Source: Nitrospirota bacterium (GTDB lineage Bacteria > UBA2233). Taken from it: DNA of 21,947 nucleotides. Positions within the stretch are counted from its first letter, which is position 1; each line of letters begins with the position of its first letter. A model generated the notes under the pieces. That model did not search any database, was not told the DNA's origin, and saw only the letters and a program-made list of their open reading frames with translations. Shown here one piece after another: positions 7,732-14,652 of this stretch. The position numbers and the translations under genes were made by a program. The DNA is taken from NCBI GenBank assembly GCA_011620345.1, contig WOZJ01000064.1, positions 1-21,947 on the forward strand. The letters are read 5' to 3'.

Positions 7732-8133
7732 TTACTCTAAAGGCAGCCCTTCTTGTTTCGCGATCTCTGGGTAAAGCTGTTTTAAGGGTTTAAGCTGCGG
7801 CAGCAGGCCCAACACCTTATTGATCGGCCCTCTTGCCTTGATCTGGCGCTTGGCCACGGCCAGCGGGACGCTTAGCTTGTCCATCCAGAACCTATGAGCC
7901 GTATCCCCGCTCATTTCCATCTCCAGAAGGGCACCTTGAAGGGGCTGGTTGGCCGGACCCTCGACGACACCGTTCGGGAACAGCCATAACTCAGCTTCCG
8001 GTTCGTGGATGACGAAGTGCACGGTTACCCCTAGCTGCGCAAACTTGTCTCGAACCTCTTGTAGCTCGAAGGCCTGCTTCCACAGAACCCCTAGGACACG
8101 GTAGACATGTCCAGCGTCTTGGTACACGCTCAT
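7732..8133 (-). CDS. SCP2 sterol-binding-domain protein
   Basis: The product is 133 residues and resembles stand-alone SCP2 (sterol carrier protein 2) domains, which bind acyl-CoAs and other lipids in a hydrophobic tunnel. The central SGDTAHRFWMDKL segment and the C-terminal QIKARGPINKVLGLLPQLKP stretch match the family pattern, where a glycine-proline turn and a leucine-rich helix close the pocket. It is first in a two-gene operon with the acyl-CoA dehydrogenase, which suggests delivery or holding of an acyl-CoA substrate. There is no signal peptide. The ATG at 8133 follows ACGGGGGGTCGTT. An AT-rich intergenic region separates it from the divergent ferredoxin gene. Confidence 0.75.
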   Translation of the reverse strand: MSVYQDAGHVYRVLGVLWKQAFELQEVRDKFAQLGVTVHFVIHEPEAELWLFPNGVVEGPANQPLQGALLEMEMSGDTAHRFWMDKLSVPLAVAKRQIKARGPINKVLGLLPQLKPLKQLYPEIAKQEGLPLE

Positions 8134-8379
8134 AACGACCCCCCGTTTTTATAGAGTTTATTATAAATACTATTCATCCCCTCTGGTCCTCTTGCATTGA
8201 CCCTTTTTACAGGCTATGAATTGGCCTTCTAGCTTCCGTATTGGAAGGTTCGTTTCTGTAAGCCACCATATTGTCTAAAGGAAGAATAACATAGTAGAAT
8301 AGTAGTATGACAAATATATTAGGCTAAAGCAAATTATGTTTAATTTTTGTCTTCCAACGACCTAAGCAAGGAGAGTGCC
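8134..8379. promoter_or_regulatory. AT-rich divergent promoter region
   Basis: This 246-bp gap between the divergent SCP2 and ferredoxin genes is much richer in A/T than its surroundings. On the plus strand TTGTCT (8271-8276) and TAGAAT (8295-8300) are spaced by 18 bp and could be a sigma-70-like promoter for the ferredoxin operon. On the minus strand a TATAAT-like box lies near 8160-8170, without a good -35. No operator was recognised. Confidence 0.4.
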
Positions 8380-8703
8380 GTGATTGTCTATGGGGATGCC
8401 GTTGAGGTGCCAAACGTGGTGATCGACTATGAAAAGTGCGATACCTGCATTAACTGCCTAAGAACATGCCCGATGCAGGTCCTTAAGGTCGAGAACAAGC
8501 GGGTCGTTCAAGCATCCGAGCTATGCTTCGCCTGTCGAAACTGTGAAGCGGCCTGCCCTACTGACGCGATAAAGGTCGTCGGCCGCTACAAGGAGCTCAA
8601 AGGCAAACGGCCTAGCGGCATCGGGTACAACCCGTTGGTAGCGTTCCCGGAATTCCAAAAGCTCGCGAGCGACAAGGCGAAACTGTTGTCAAAGGGCCGG
8701 TAG
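8380..8703 (+). CDS. 2[4Fe-4S] ferredoxin
   Basis: The product is 107 residues with two complete clusters of cysteines: CDTCINCLRTCP (Cys20, 23, 26, 30) and CFACRNCEAACP (Cys49, 52, 55, 59). These are the classic ligands for two low-potential [4Fe-4S] clusters. A tail of about 45 residues with KGKRPSGIGYNP follows and may dock a partner protein. I chose the GTG at 8380 because AAGGAG sits seven bases before it; a TTG at 8347 would add eleven residues but has no ribosome site. The nitroreductase gene starts 15 bp downstream. Ferredoxin and nitroreductase domains are fused in some anaerobes, so this pair probably forms an electron-transfer unit. Confidence 0.92.
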   Translation: MIVYGDAVEVPNVVIDYEKCDTCINCLRTCPMQVLKVENKRVVQASELCFACRNCEAACPTDAIKVVGRYKELKGKRPSGIGYNPLVAFPEFQKLASDKAKLLSKGR

Positions 8704-8718
8704 GCAAAAGGAGGCGTT

Positions 8719-9432
8719 ATGGAAACAAAGCCGAGAAGGGACGGGCCTAAAGAGACCACGGCCGCGTACCGCTACAACACCCAAGAAATCGAAAGGCTGA
8801 TCAAGACGAGGAGGAGCGTCAGGCTGTTCAAAAAAGACGACGTTCCTGACGAGCTGGTCGAGAGGCTGATCGATCTGGCCCACTGGGCACCTTCAGGGAT
8901 GAACGCCCAGCCTTGGAAGTTTGTCGTAATCAAAAACCGAGGTCTTCTGGAGGAGATCCGAAGGGCGACGGTCAAGGGCCTGGAGCTCACGATGAAGGTC
9001 TTCACCAAAAGGCAGCCCCACTGGCGCTTGATGAAGCTTTTGGTGCGTATCCTTAAGCCCTCGATGTACCGCATTATGGACCCGAGGGCCTTGCAGGGCT
9101 CGAGGGCGCTGCTCGAGGTCCCGCACACGGACGTCCTCTTGAAAGCGCCCGTGCTGATTCTCGTCTTGGGGAACAACGGCTCGTCCACGGCGCTCGAGGA
9201 CTGCAGCGCCGCCACGCAGACCTTGGCGCTAGCGGCCCACGCTCACGGGCTCGGCAGCTGCTGGGTTGGGTTTGTCGAGAAATTCCTCCCGATGAACCGC
9301 AAGCTCTGCAAGAGGCTCGGAATCGGCGGAGAGTGGTTCCTGGCGACGGTATCCGCCCTTGGGTATCCGATTACGGATTACGGCAGAAAGTTCATCGAGC
9401 GGGATCCGGCCGAAATCGTGTGGGTCCGCTAG
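8719..9432 (+). CDS. Nitroreductase-family flavoprotein
   Basis: This 237-residue protein of the FMN-dependent nitroreductase fold shows the family signatures RRSVR (31-35, phosphate binding) and WAPSGMNAQPWKF (about 56-68). The C-terminal GLGSCWVG segment and the EWFLATVSALGYP region are also typical. A basic insert of about 40 residues (KRQPHWRLMKLLVRILKP and onward) is longer than in simple nitroreductases and may cover the active site. A strong AAAGGAGG site precedes the ATG. With a ferredoxin 15 bp upstream and a DUF849 enzyme 46 bp downstream, the likely role is a ferredoxin-linked reduction of an organic substrate rather than drug detoxification. The substrate is unknown. Confidence 0.9.
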   Translation: METKPRRDGPKETTAAYRYNTQEIERLIKTRRSVRLFKKDDVPDELVERLIDLAHWAPSGMNAQPWKFVVIKNRGLLEEIRRATVKGLELTMKVFTKRQPHWRLMKLLVRILKPSMYRIMDPRALQGSRALLEVPHTDVLLKAPVLILVLGNNGSSTALEDCSAATQTLALAAHAHGLGSCWVGFVEKFLPMNRKLCKRLGIGGEWFLATVSALGYPITDYGRKFIERDPAEIVWVR

Positions 9433-9478
9433 CGGCCACAGAAAGGCGGCCAGTACAACCAAGAAAAAGGGAGAAGAC

Positions 9479-10357
9479 ATGGCTTTAGGCAATAAAGCGA
9501 CTCTTACCTGCGCCCTTACGGGCATCTTAACCGATCCGGAACGCTTCGGCGTTCCCGTAACCCCCGAGCAGATGGCAAGTCACGCCAAGGAGGCGTTCGA
9601 TGCCGGGGCGAGCATCATGCACGTGCACGTGCGCGATCAAAGGCCGGGCATGGGATCGTGGCCCTCGTGGAGCCCCGAGGATGCGCTGGCCGTCGTGCAG
9701 GCCATACGTGAGGCCTGCCCCGGCGTAATCATCAACTTGAGCACGGGCATCGTGGGGCCTGACATCTCGGGACCCGTGGCCTGCCTTGAGCGGGTCAAGC
9801 CTGAAATGGCCGCGCTGAACGCGGGCTCGCTCAATTATCTTAAGGTCAAATCGGACGGGACGTGGGCATGGCCCCCTATGGTGTTCGACAACCCGGTCGA
9901 AAAAGTCGAGCAGTTCGCCCGGGTAATGTATGCCAACGGCATCCTGCCGGAGTGCGAGTGCTTCGATGCGGGGATCGTGCGGAGCGTCGAGCTCTACCGG
10001 CGGGCAGGCATCTTAAGGCCCCCGATCGATGTCTCGATCATCATGGGAGTGGAAAGCGGCATGCCCGCGAAACCCTCCTGGCTCCCTTTATTGATCGAAG
10101 AGCTCCCTCAGGGCGCAAGCTGGCAGGTGATCGCCATCGGCAGGCAAAACGTCTGGGAGCTTCACAAGAAGGCGGCAGAGCTTGGCGGAAACCTGAGGAC
10201 GGGCCTAGAGGACACCTTCTACCTGCCAGACGGCACCACGACCCGCTCGAATGGTAAGCTCATCGAGGCGCTTGCCAAGGTTGCGAAGGAGGCGGGTCGG
10301 GACATCGCAAGCCCAAGCGAGACACGGGCTGCGTTTGGCATGCCCTCCGCTACATAG
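9479..10357 (+). CDS. Beta-keto acid cleavage enzyme (BKACE, DUF849)
   Basis: The product is 292 residues and belongs to the DUF849/BKACE family, whose founder Kce cleaves 3-keto-5-aminohexanoate with acetyl-CoA. Members are zinc TIM-barrel enzymes that turn a beta-keto acid plus acetyl-CoA into acetoacetate and a new CoA ester. The zinc ligands are visible as MHVHVRD (His48, His50) and Glu244 in RTGLEDTFYLPDG. VIINLSTG and ECECFDAG are further family landmarks. The ATG at 9479 follows AAGGGAG at an ideal distance. It is third in a ferredoxin-nitroreductase-BKACE operon and faces the carboxylase operon. The R-group specificity cannot be called by eye. Confidence 0.92.
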   Translation: MALGNKATLTCALTGILTDPERFGVPVTPEQMASHAKEAFDAGASIMHVHVRDQRPGMGSWPSWSPEDALAVVQAIREACPGVIINLSTGIVGPDISGPVACLERVKPEMAALNAGSLNYLKVKSDGTWAWPPMVFDNPVEKVEQFARVMYANGILPECECFDAGIVRSVELYRRAGILRPPIDVSIIMGVESGMPAKPSWLPLLIEELPQGASWQVIAIGRQNVWELHKKAAELGGNLRTGLEDTFYLPDGTTTRSNGKLIEALAKVAKEAGRDIASPSETRAAFGMPSAT

Positions 10358-10366
10358 AGCCCTTCC

Positions 10367-10392
10367 TTTAGCCTCTTTGTGTAGAGGCTAAA
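10367..10392. terminator. Perfect hairpin terminator shared by convergent operons
   Basis: TTTAGCCTCT (10367-10376) and AGAGGCTAAA (10383-10392) form a perfect 10-bp stem with a six-base loop. It lies 9 bp after the BKACE stop codon and covers the TAG stop of the convergent biotin carboxylase gene (10388-10390). The A/T ends of the stem supply short T runs on either strand. A bidirectional terminator fits the 30-bp gap. Confidence 0.6.
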
Positions 10393-11740
10393 GCAGAGCA
10401 TCGGGCAAGAACTCTTCCTCCACAAACTTGACGTGGTATGCCCCCTCCCGAAAGGCCCTTGAATTAAGGAGCGCCTGGTGGAAGGGGACGAGCGTCTTCG
10501 GGCCTTCGAGGACGAGCTCTTTCAAGGCCCTGCGCATCCGTTCGAGCGCAGAGGACCGGTCGGTATCCCAGGCAAGGAGCTTCAGGAGCAGCGGGTCATA
10601 GAAGGCCGTAACCTTAGAGCCTGCCCGGATGCCACCGTCTACGCGCACCCCTGGGCCGCCGGGGGGCTCGTAGGCCGCCACGACGCCGGGACTCGGCATA
10701 AAGTTGCGTTTTGGGTCTTCGGCGTAGATACGGCACTCGATCGCATGCCCTTTCGGCAGGACGTCTTCTTGGCAAAACGACAACGGCTCCCCCGCGGCGA
10801 CCCTAACCTGCTCACGGACCAGGTCAATGCCCGTCCGCATCTCGGTTACAGGGTGCTCGACCTGGATACGGGTGTTCATCTCCAGAAAGTAGAAGCGTTG
10901 CCCTTCGTCCACCAAAAACTCTATTGTGCCTACGCTGTGGTAGCCCACATGCTTCACGGCCCTAAGCGCGGCCTCGGCCATCGCTTGCCGGGTATCTTCG
11001 GTAATCAAGGGTGAGGGGCTTTCTTCCACGAGCTTTTGGTAGCGCCTTTGAATCGAGCAGTCCCTTTCGAACAGGTGGACGGAGCATCCGAAATTGTCGC
11101 AGACAACCTGCACCTCGACGTGGTGGGCCTTTTCGAAGTACCGCTCGATGTACACCTTGGGGCTGCCGAAGAACTGGGCCCCCATCTTGCTTGCACGCAA
11201 GAAGGCGCCCTCGAGCGCTTCTTTGTCCTTCAGGATCGCCGTACCGATCCCTCCGCCCCCGAAGGCGGCCTTGAGGATGACGGGGTAGCCGAGCTCATCG
11301 GCCGCTCTTTGTGCAGCCCCGGCGTCCTCTAGAAACCCTGAGCCCGGCGGGATAGGCAGGCCGGCTTCCTGCATGAGCCGCTTCGCCAAGACCTTATCGC
11401 CCATCTTGCGGGCAATTGCGGCGCTTGGGCCGATAAAAACGAACCCGGCTTTTTCGATGCGTTCGATGTAGTCGGCATTCTCGGCAAAAAAACCGTAGCC
11501 CGGATGGATGGCCTCGGCGTTCGCCTCTTTGGCCGCCTGAAGGATCGCATCCAGGTTGAGGTAACTCTTTATGGCCGGAGGCTCGCCGATGAGGTAGGCT
11601 TCATCGGCCAGCTTGGTATGAAGCGCTTCTTCGTCCGCCTTCGAGTAAACGGCCACGGATTGGATCCCCAACTCCTTAAGCGCCCGGATAACACGGACGG
11701 CGATCTCGCCACGGTTGGCCACCAGCACCTTCTTGAACAC
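10388..11740 (-). CDS. Biotin carboxylase subunit of an acyl-CoA carboxylase
   Basis: The product is 450 residues, the length of a free biotin carboxylase without carrier domain. It uses ATP and bicarbonate to carboxylate the biotin on the carrier protein. KKVLVANRGEIAVRV opens the chain, HVEVQV (207-212), RYQKLVEE with Lys236 and EMNTRIQVEHPVTE (287-300, catalytic Arg291) are intact, as is YAEDP. The ATP-binding glycine loop reads GGGGIGT (161-167) where GGGGRGM is usual, a mild oddity. The GTG at 11740 starts two bases after the stop of the carboxyltransferase gene, so the two are tightly coupled. It is the last gene of the operon that begins with the acyl-CoA ligase at 16230. Confidence 0.94.
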   Translation of the reverse strand: MFKKVLVANRGEIAVRVIRALKELGIQSVAVYSKADEEALHTKLADEAYLIGEPPAIKSYLNLDAILQAAKEANAEAIHPGYGFFAENADYIERIEKAGFVFIGPSAAIARKMGDKVLAKRLMQEAGLPIPPGSGFLEDAGAAQRAADELGYPVILKAAFGGGGIGTAILKDKEALEGAFLRASKMGAQFFGSPKVYIERYFEKAHHVEVQVVCDNFGCSVHLFERDCSIQRRYQKLVEESPSPLITEDTRQAMAEAALRAVKHVGYHSVGTIEFLVDEGQRFYFLEMNTRIQVEHPVTEMRTGIDLVREQVRVAAGEPLSFCQEDVLPKGHAIECRIYAEDPKRNFMPSPGVVAAYEPPGGPGVRVDGGIRAGSKVTAFYDPLLLKLLAWDTDRSSALERMRRALKELVLEGPKTLVPFHQALLNSRAFREGAYHVKFVEEEFLPDALL

Positions 11741-11742
11741 GC

Positions 11743-13272
11743 CTAGCCTCCCACGATCGTCGCATGTCGGCGCTTTGGCCTGTCCACGTGCTTGTCCTTG
11801 TACGCCTCAAAGTAGCGTATGCACTCTTTGCGTAAATCCCTTGGCGGGATAAGGTCGTCTACGATCATCTCGCCCGCAAGCTTGAAGATGTTGTAGCCCT
11901 CGCGGTAGGCGTCACGGAGATCTTTTTCGACCTTGGCGCGCTCTTCTTTGTCCTCGATCGCCTGGAGCTTGTTGAAGAACACGGCGTTGATGGCCGCCTC
12001 GGGCCCCATGACGGCCAGCTCGGCGCTAGGCAGGGCAAGCGTGATGTCGGGGTCGTAGGCGGGCCCTGACATGGCATAGATTCCGGCTCCGTAGGCCTTT
12101 CTGACGACGACGCAGATCCTGGGGACGGTGGCGCAGCTCGTGGCGAAGATGAAGTTCCGCCCGCGTCTTAAGATCCCACCCCTCTCGACGGCGCTCCCCG
12201 CCATGAACCCGGGCGTATCGCACAGGTAGACTAAGGGGATGTTGTAGGCATCGCACAGCCAGATAAACCCTGCCCCCTTATCGGAAGACTCGGGGAAGAT
12301 GGCCCCGCCCTTGACCGACGGCTGGTTGGCTACAATCCCGATGACCTTTCCGCCCAGCCGGGCAAAACCCACGACGAGCTCCTGGGCGTACTTGGCCTTG
12401 ATTTCCAAGAAGCTGTCTGCATCAACGAACGCCTCGATCAGCTTCCTTACGTTGTACGGGCGGTTGGCGTCGGGCGGGATGATGTCGTCTATCTTGGCGG
12501 GGTCCGTCTTGGGCTCCCTGGCCTCGGCCTCTGGCGGCAGGCAATCGGAGTTGTCGGGTAGAAAGCCGACGAGCTTCTTCACGATCTCGGCCGCCTGCTC
12601 CTCGGTATCGACGACAAAGTCGCACGAGCCGGAGACAGAGGCGTGCATCTGAGCACCGCCTAAAGCCTGCGGGGTAACGTCCTCGCCAATCACCATCTTG
12701 ACCATCCTGGGCGAGGCGATTGCCATGGCCGCGTCTTTCATCATGATGAGGACGTCGCAGAACACCGGGGTGTAGGCCGTCCCGGCAAAGCACGTCCCGT
12801 AGAGGACGCCGATCTGGGGAACGAACCCCGACATGATGCTGTGATAATAAAAGAGGCCTATGCTTCGCTCGCAGTGGTAGCCGCCCGTTTCGTCAATCCT
12901 CGCCCCAGAGGAATCCACCAAGTACACCATCGGCTTACGCGCCCTGATAGCCGCGATCTGTGACAGGATAAACTTTTGCCCGTGGTAGCGCCCGATCGAG
13001 CCCGCCTTCACGGTATAATCGTTGGCCGCGAAGAACACCAGCCTGCCATCGATCTTTCCCGTCCCCGTGACGATCCCGTCGGCGGCAAACTCGGGATCTC
13101 CGCTCCTTGCGAACCGCCCGAACTCGGTGTAGGGTTCGCCGTCGTCCAAAAAGAGCTTTAGCCTGTCACGTACGAAGAGCTTGCCCTCGGCCCGCTGTTT
13201 TTCATGCCCCCTTTGTGGGCCGCCTTTTTTGATCCGCTCAAGCTCTTTGAGAACCTTTTCTTCTCTTTCCAT
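11743..13272 (-). CDS. Acyl-CoA carboxylase carboxyltransferase subunit
   Basis: This 509-residue protein is of the PccB/MccB/MmdA class, with both crotonase-like halves in one chain. It moves the carboxyl group from carboxybiotin to an acyl-CoA. The N-half has ANDYTVKAGSIGRYHGQK, VDSSGARIDETGGYH and GTCFAGTAYTP; the C-half has CDTPGFMAGSAVERGG and VRKAYGAGIYAM. The length fits propionyl-CoA-type rather than longer enzymes. The TVKAGS element also occurs in methylcrotonyl- and long-chain-type carboxylases, so the substrate is open. The ATG at 13272 follows AAAGGGG; a TTG directly before is an alternative. It is followed at 2 bp by biotin carboxylase and preceded by a 255-bp gap after the carrier gene. 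Confidence 0.94.
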   Translation of the reverse strand: MEREEKVLKELERIKKGGPQRGHEKQRAEGKLFVRDRLKLFLDDGEPYTEFGRFARSGDPEFAADGIVTGTGKIDGRLVFFAANDYTVKAGSIGRYHGQKFILSQIAAIRARKPMVYLVDSSGARIDETGGYHCERSIGLFYYHSIMSGFVPQIGVLYGTCFAGTAYTPVFCDVLIMMKDAAMAIASPRMVKMVIGEDVTPQALGGAQMHASVSGSCDFVVDTEEQAAEIVKKLVGFLPDNSDCLPPEAEAREPKTDPAKIDDIIPPDANRPYNVRKLIEAFVDADSFLEIKAKYAQELVVGFARLGGKVIGIVANQPSVKGGAIFPESSDKGAGFIWLCDAYNIPLVYLCDTPGFMAGSAVERGGILRRGRNFIFATSCATVPRICVVVRKAYGAGIYAMSGPAYDPDITLALPSAELAVMGPEAAINAVFFNKLQAIEDKEERAKVEKDLRDAYREGYNIFKLAGEMIVDDLIPPRDLRKECIRYFEAYKDKHVDRPKRRHATIVGG

Positions 13273-13477
13273 CAAACAACCCCTTTAAGCTTGTTGGTTT
13301 CACGTTTCTATCTATAACAGCAAGAGCATCGCCCCAAACGTCTTGCCAAGTTTGTCGGCTCTTAGCGAGCGTAATGCCCCCCTTCCTGGAGAGCACCGTG
13401 GACGATGAATAGGCGCTGGCGAACACGAGCGGCTCTTGCACATCGTCGGGGTAAGGGAGCGTTGGTTTGTATATGCC
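13238..13477 (-). other. Unassigned open frame between carrier and carboxyltransferase genes
   Basis: A frame of 79 codons, open from just after an in-frame TGA (13478-13480) to a TGA at 13238, fills the gap and overlaps the carboxyltransferase start by 35 bp. A GTG at 13441 could start a 67-residue protein. The translation looks protein-like (for example SRQTWQDVWGDALAVIDRN) but no domain is recognised and no ribosome binding site precedes the GTG. It may be a small hypothetical gene, a remnant of a longer gene, or chance. Confidence 0.25.
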
Positions 13478-13484
13478 TCAAAAC

Positions 13485-13499
13485 CAGAGCCCGGCTCTG
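13485..13499 (-). terminator. Hairpin after the biotin carrier gene
   Basis: CAGAGC and GCTCTG form a 6-bp stem around a three-base loop. On the minus strand it lies about 29 bases past the carrier stop and is followed by GTTTTG. It may be a weak internal terminator or an mRNA processing and stabilising element. A tandem repeat of ACGCTCTTT (13506-13523) lies between it and the carrier stop. Confidence 0.35.
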
Positions 13500-13527
13500 A
13501 TCCTAACGCTCTTTACGCTCTTTGGGC

Positions 13528-13758
13528 TCACCCGGATACCTCTTCGATCTCGGCAAGCACGCTACCCTCATCGATGAAATCTCCCTCCTCGACGTTTATT
13601 TTCCGCACCAACCCCGATACCGGGGTTTGCACCTCGATTTGCATCTTCATCGATTCGAGCACGAACAGAGTGTCCCCCTCTTGGATGTTGGCCTCCTGGC
13701 TTACCCGAACCTCGACAACCGTACCTGCCATCTCATTGATCACTTTGATCACTTCCAT
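13528..13758 (-). CDS. Biotin carboxyl carrier protein (stand-alone)
   Basis: From the ATG at 13758 this is a 76-residue single biotinyl domain with the biotinylation motif ESMKMQ, where Lys38 is the modified lysine. The glycines of the flattened barrel (MAGTVVEV, EGDTLF, VSGLVRKI, EGDFIDEGSVLAEI) are in place. It shuttles carboxybiotin between the biotin carboxylase and the carboxyltransferase encoded downstream. An AAGGAGG lies 11 bases before this ATG. The frame is open much further upstream, and starts at 13779 or 13827 would add 7 or 23 residues, including a Trp/Arg-rich stretch, but lack a ribosome site. A separate small carrier is like that of sodium-pumping decarboxylases, yet no membrane subunit is nearby. 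Confidence 0.9.
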   Translation of the reverse strand: MEVIKVINEMAGTVVEVRVSQEANIQEGDTLFVLESMKMQIEVQTPVSGLVRKINVEEGDFIDEGSVLAEIEEVSG

Positions 13759-13882
13759 AAAGCCTGAACCCTCCTTCATTTTTTTCTCGCGCCAAGACTC
13801 TCGATTCCAGCGACGAATTGCATCCATAGACTCAAGAAAAGGTTTTTTTGTCTCCAGGCAATCTACAAAGGCTGGTGCGCGC

Positions 13883-14650
13883 CTAGCCCCCCTTGCCTCT
13901 CTGGGCAAGAAACCGCTCGATCGCGTCTTTGAGGGCATCCGATTTGAACGTGAGGAGCCTCAGAAGCCCCGCCTGCTCAAAAAGGGAGTCATCCGGCCTG
14001 CCCATGCGGTTGTAGAGCTCTAGCCCTGTTCTTACAGCGAGCGGGCTCTTTTGGGCAAGGCTTTTTGCGAGCTCCCATGCGGCATCCTCAAGCCTTTCCT
14101 CCTCGACCACCTCATGGACAAGCCCAAGCTCGCGGGCTTCTTGAGCGGAAAGCGTACGTGCCGTAAGGCTCAACTCGAGCGCTTTCTTGAGCCCGACGCT
14201 CCTTGCGATCAAAGGGAAGATGGCGAACGGAAACAGCCCCAGAGTCACCTCGGGAAGGCCAAGCTTAGCCGAGTCGGCGGCAATCGCCAAGTGCGCCAAG
14301 GCTACAAGCCCCATCCCTCCGCCCATGGCCGCTCCCTTTACTGCGGCCACGACGGGCGTCCTGAGCGTGTGGGCGAGCTTAAAGAGCTCCATGCTCGGAG
14401 CGATCGTTTCGTAGAGCTCGTCCAAACTCTTGCCAAAATGACCGATAAAATCCTTGAAATCGCCGCCCGCGCAGAAGTGCTTGCCTTCGGCGCTCAAGAT
14501 GATTGCCCGGACCTCGCTTTCGGCATCGGCTTTTTGAAGGGCTTGGGTCAGCTCGACAACGAGGGCCTCCGACAGGGCGTTCCGTTGCTCCGGCCGGTTC
14601 AAACGTACGAGCGCGATTTGCTCTTTGACTTCATAAAGGACGTCAGACAT
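13883..14650 (-). CDS. Enoyl-CoA hydratase/isomerase family protein
   Basis: This 255-residue crotonase-fold enzyme shows the oxyanion-hole segments HFCAGGDF (58-65) and GAAMGGGMG (about 106-114). The downstream LPEVTLGLFP keeps one catalytic glutamate (Glu134). At the place of the other catalytic glutamate of classical hydratases the sequence has Gly114 in GGGMGL, so simple syn hydration may be impaired or the reaction differs (isomerase, lyase or dehydration). The LFPFAIFPLI loop is unlike the usual PGxGGTQRL and suggests an unusual acyl group. The ATG at 14650 lies two bases after the ligase stop, and its ribosome site AAGAGG sits in the ligase end. It precedes the carrier gene by 124 bp. 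Confidence 0.9.
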   Translation of the reverse strand: MSDVLYEVKEQIALVRLNRPEQRNALSEALVVELTQALQKADAESEVRAIILSAEGKHFCAGGDFKDFIGHFGKSLDELYETIAPSMELFKLAHTLRTPVVAAVKGAAMGGGMGLVALAHLAIAADSAKLGLPEVTLGLFPFAIFPLIARSVGLKKALELSLTARTLSAQEARELGLVHEVVEEERLEDAAWELAKSLAQKSPLAVRTGLELYNRMGRPDDSLFEQAGLLRLLTFKSDALKDAIERFLAQRGKGG

Positions 14651-14652
14651 GC

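Noticed and set aside
10388-13758. Sodium-pumping methylmalonyl-CoA or glutaconyl-CoA decarboxylase
   Set aside because: The small carrier and carboxyltransferase would fit, but there is a biotin carboxylase and no membrane beta subunit, so an ATP-driven carboxylase is the simpler reading.
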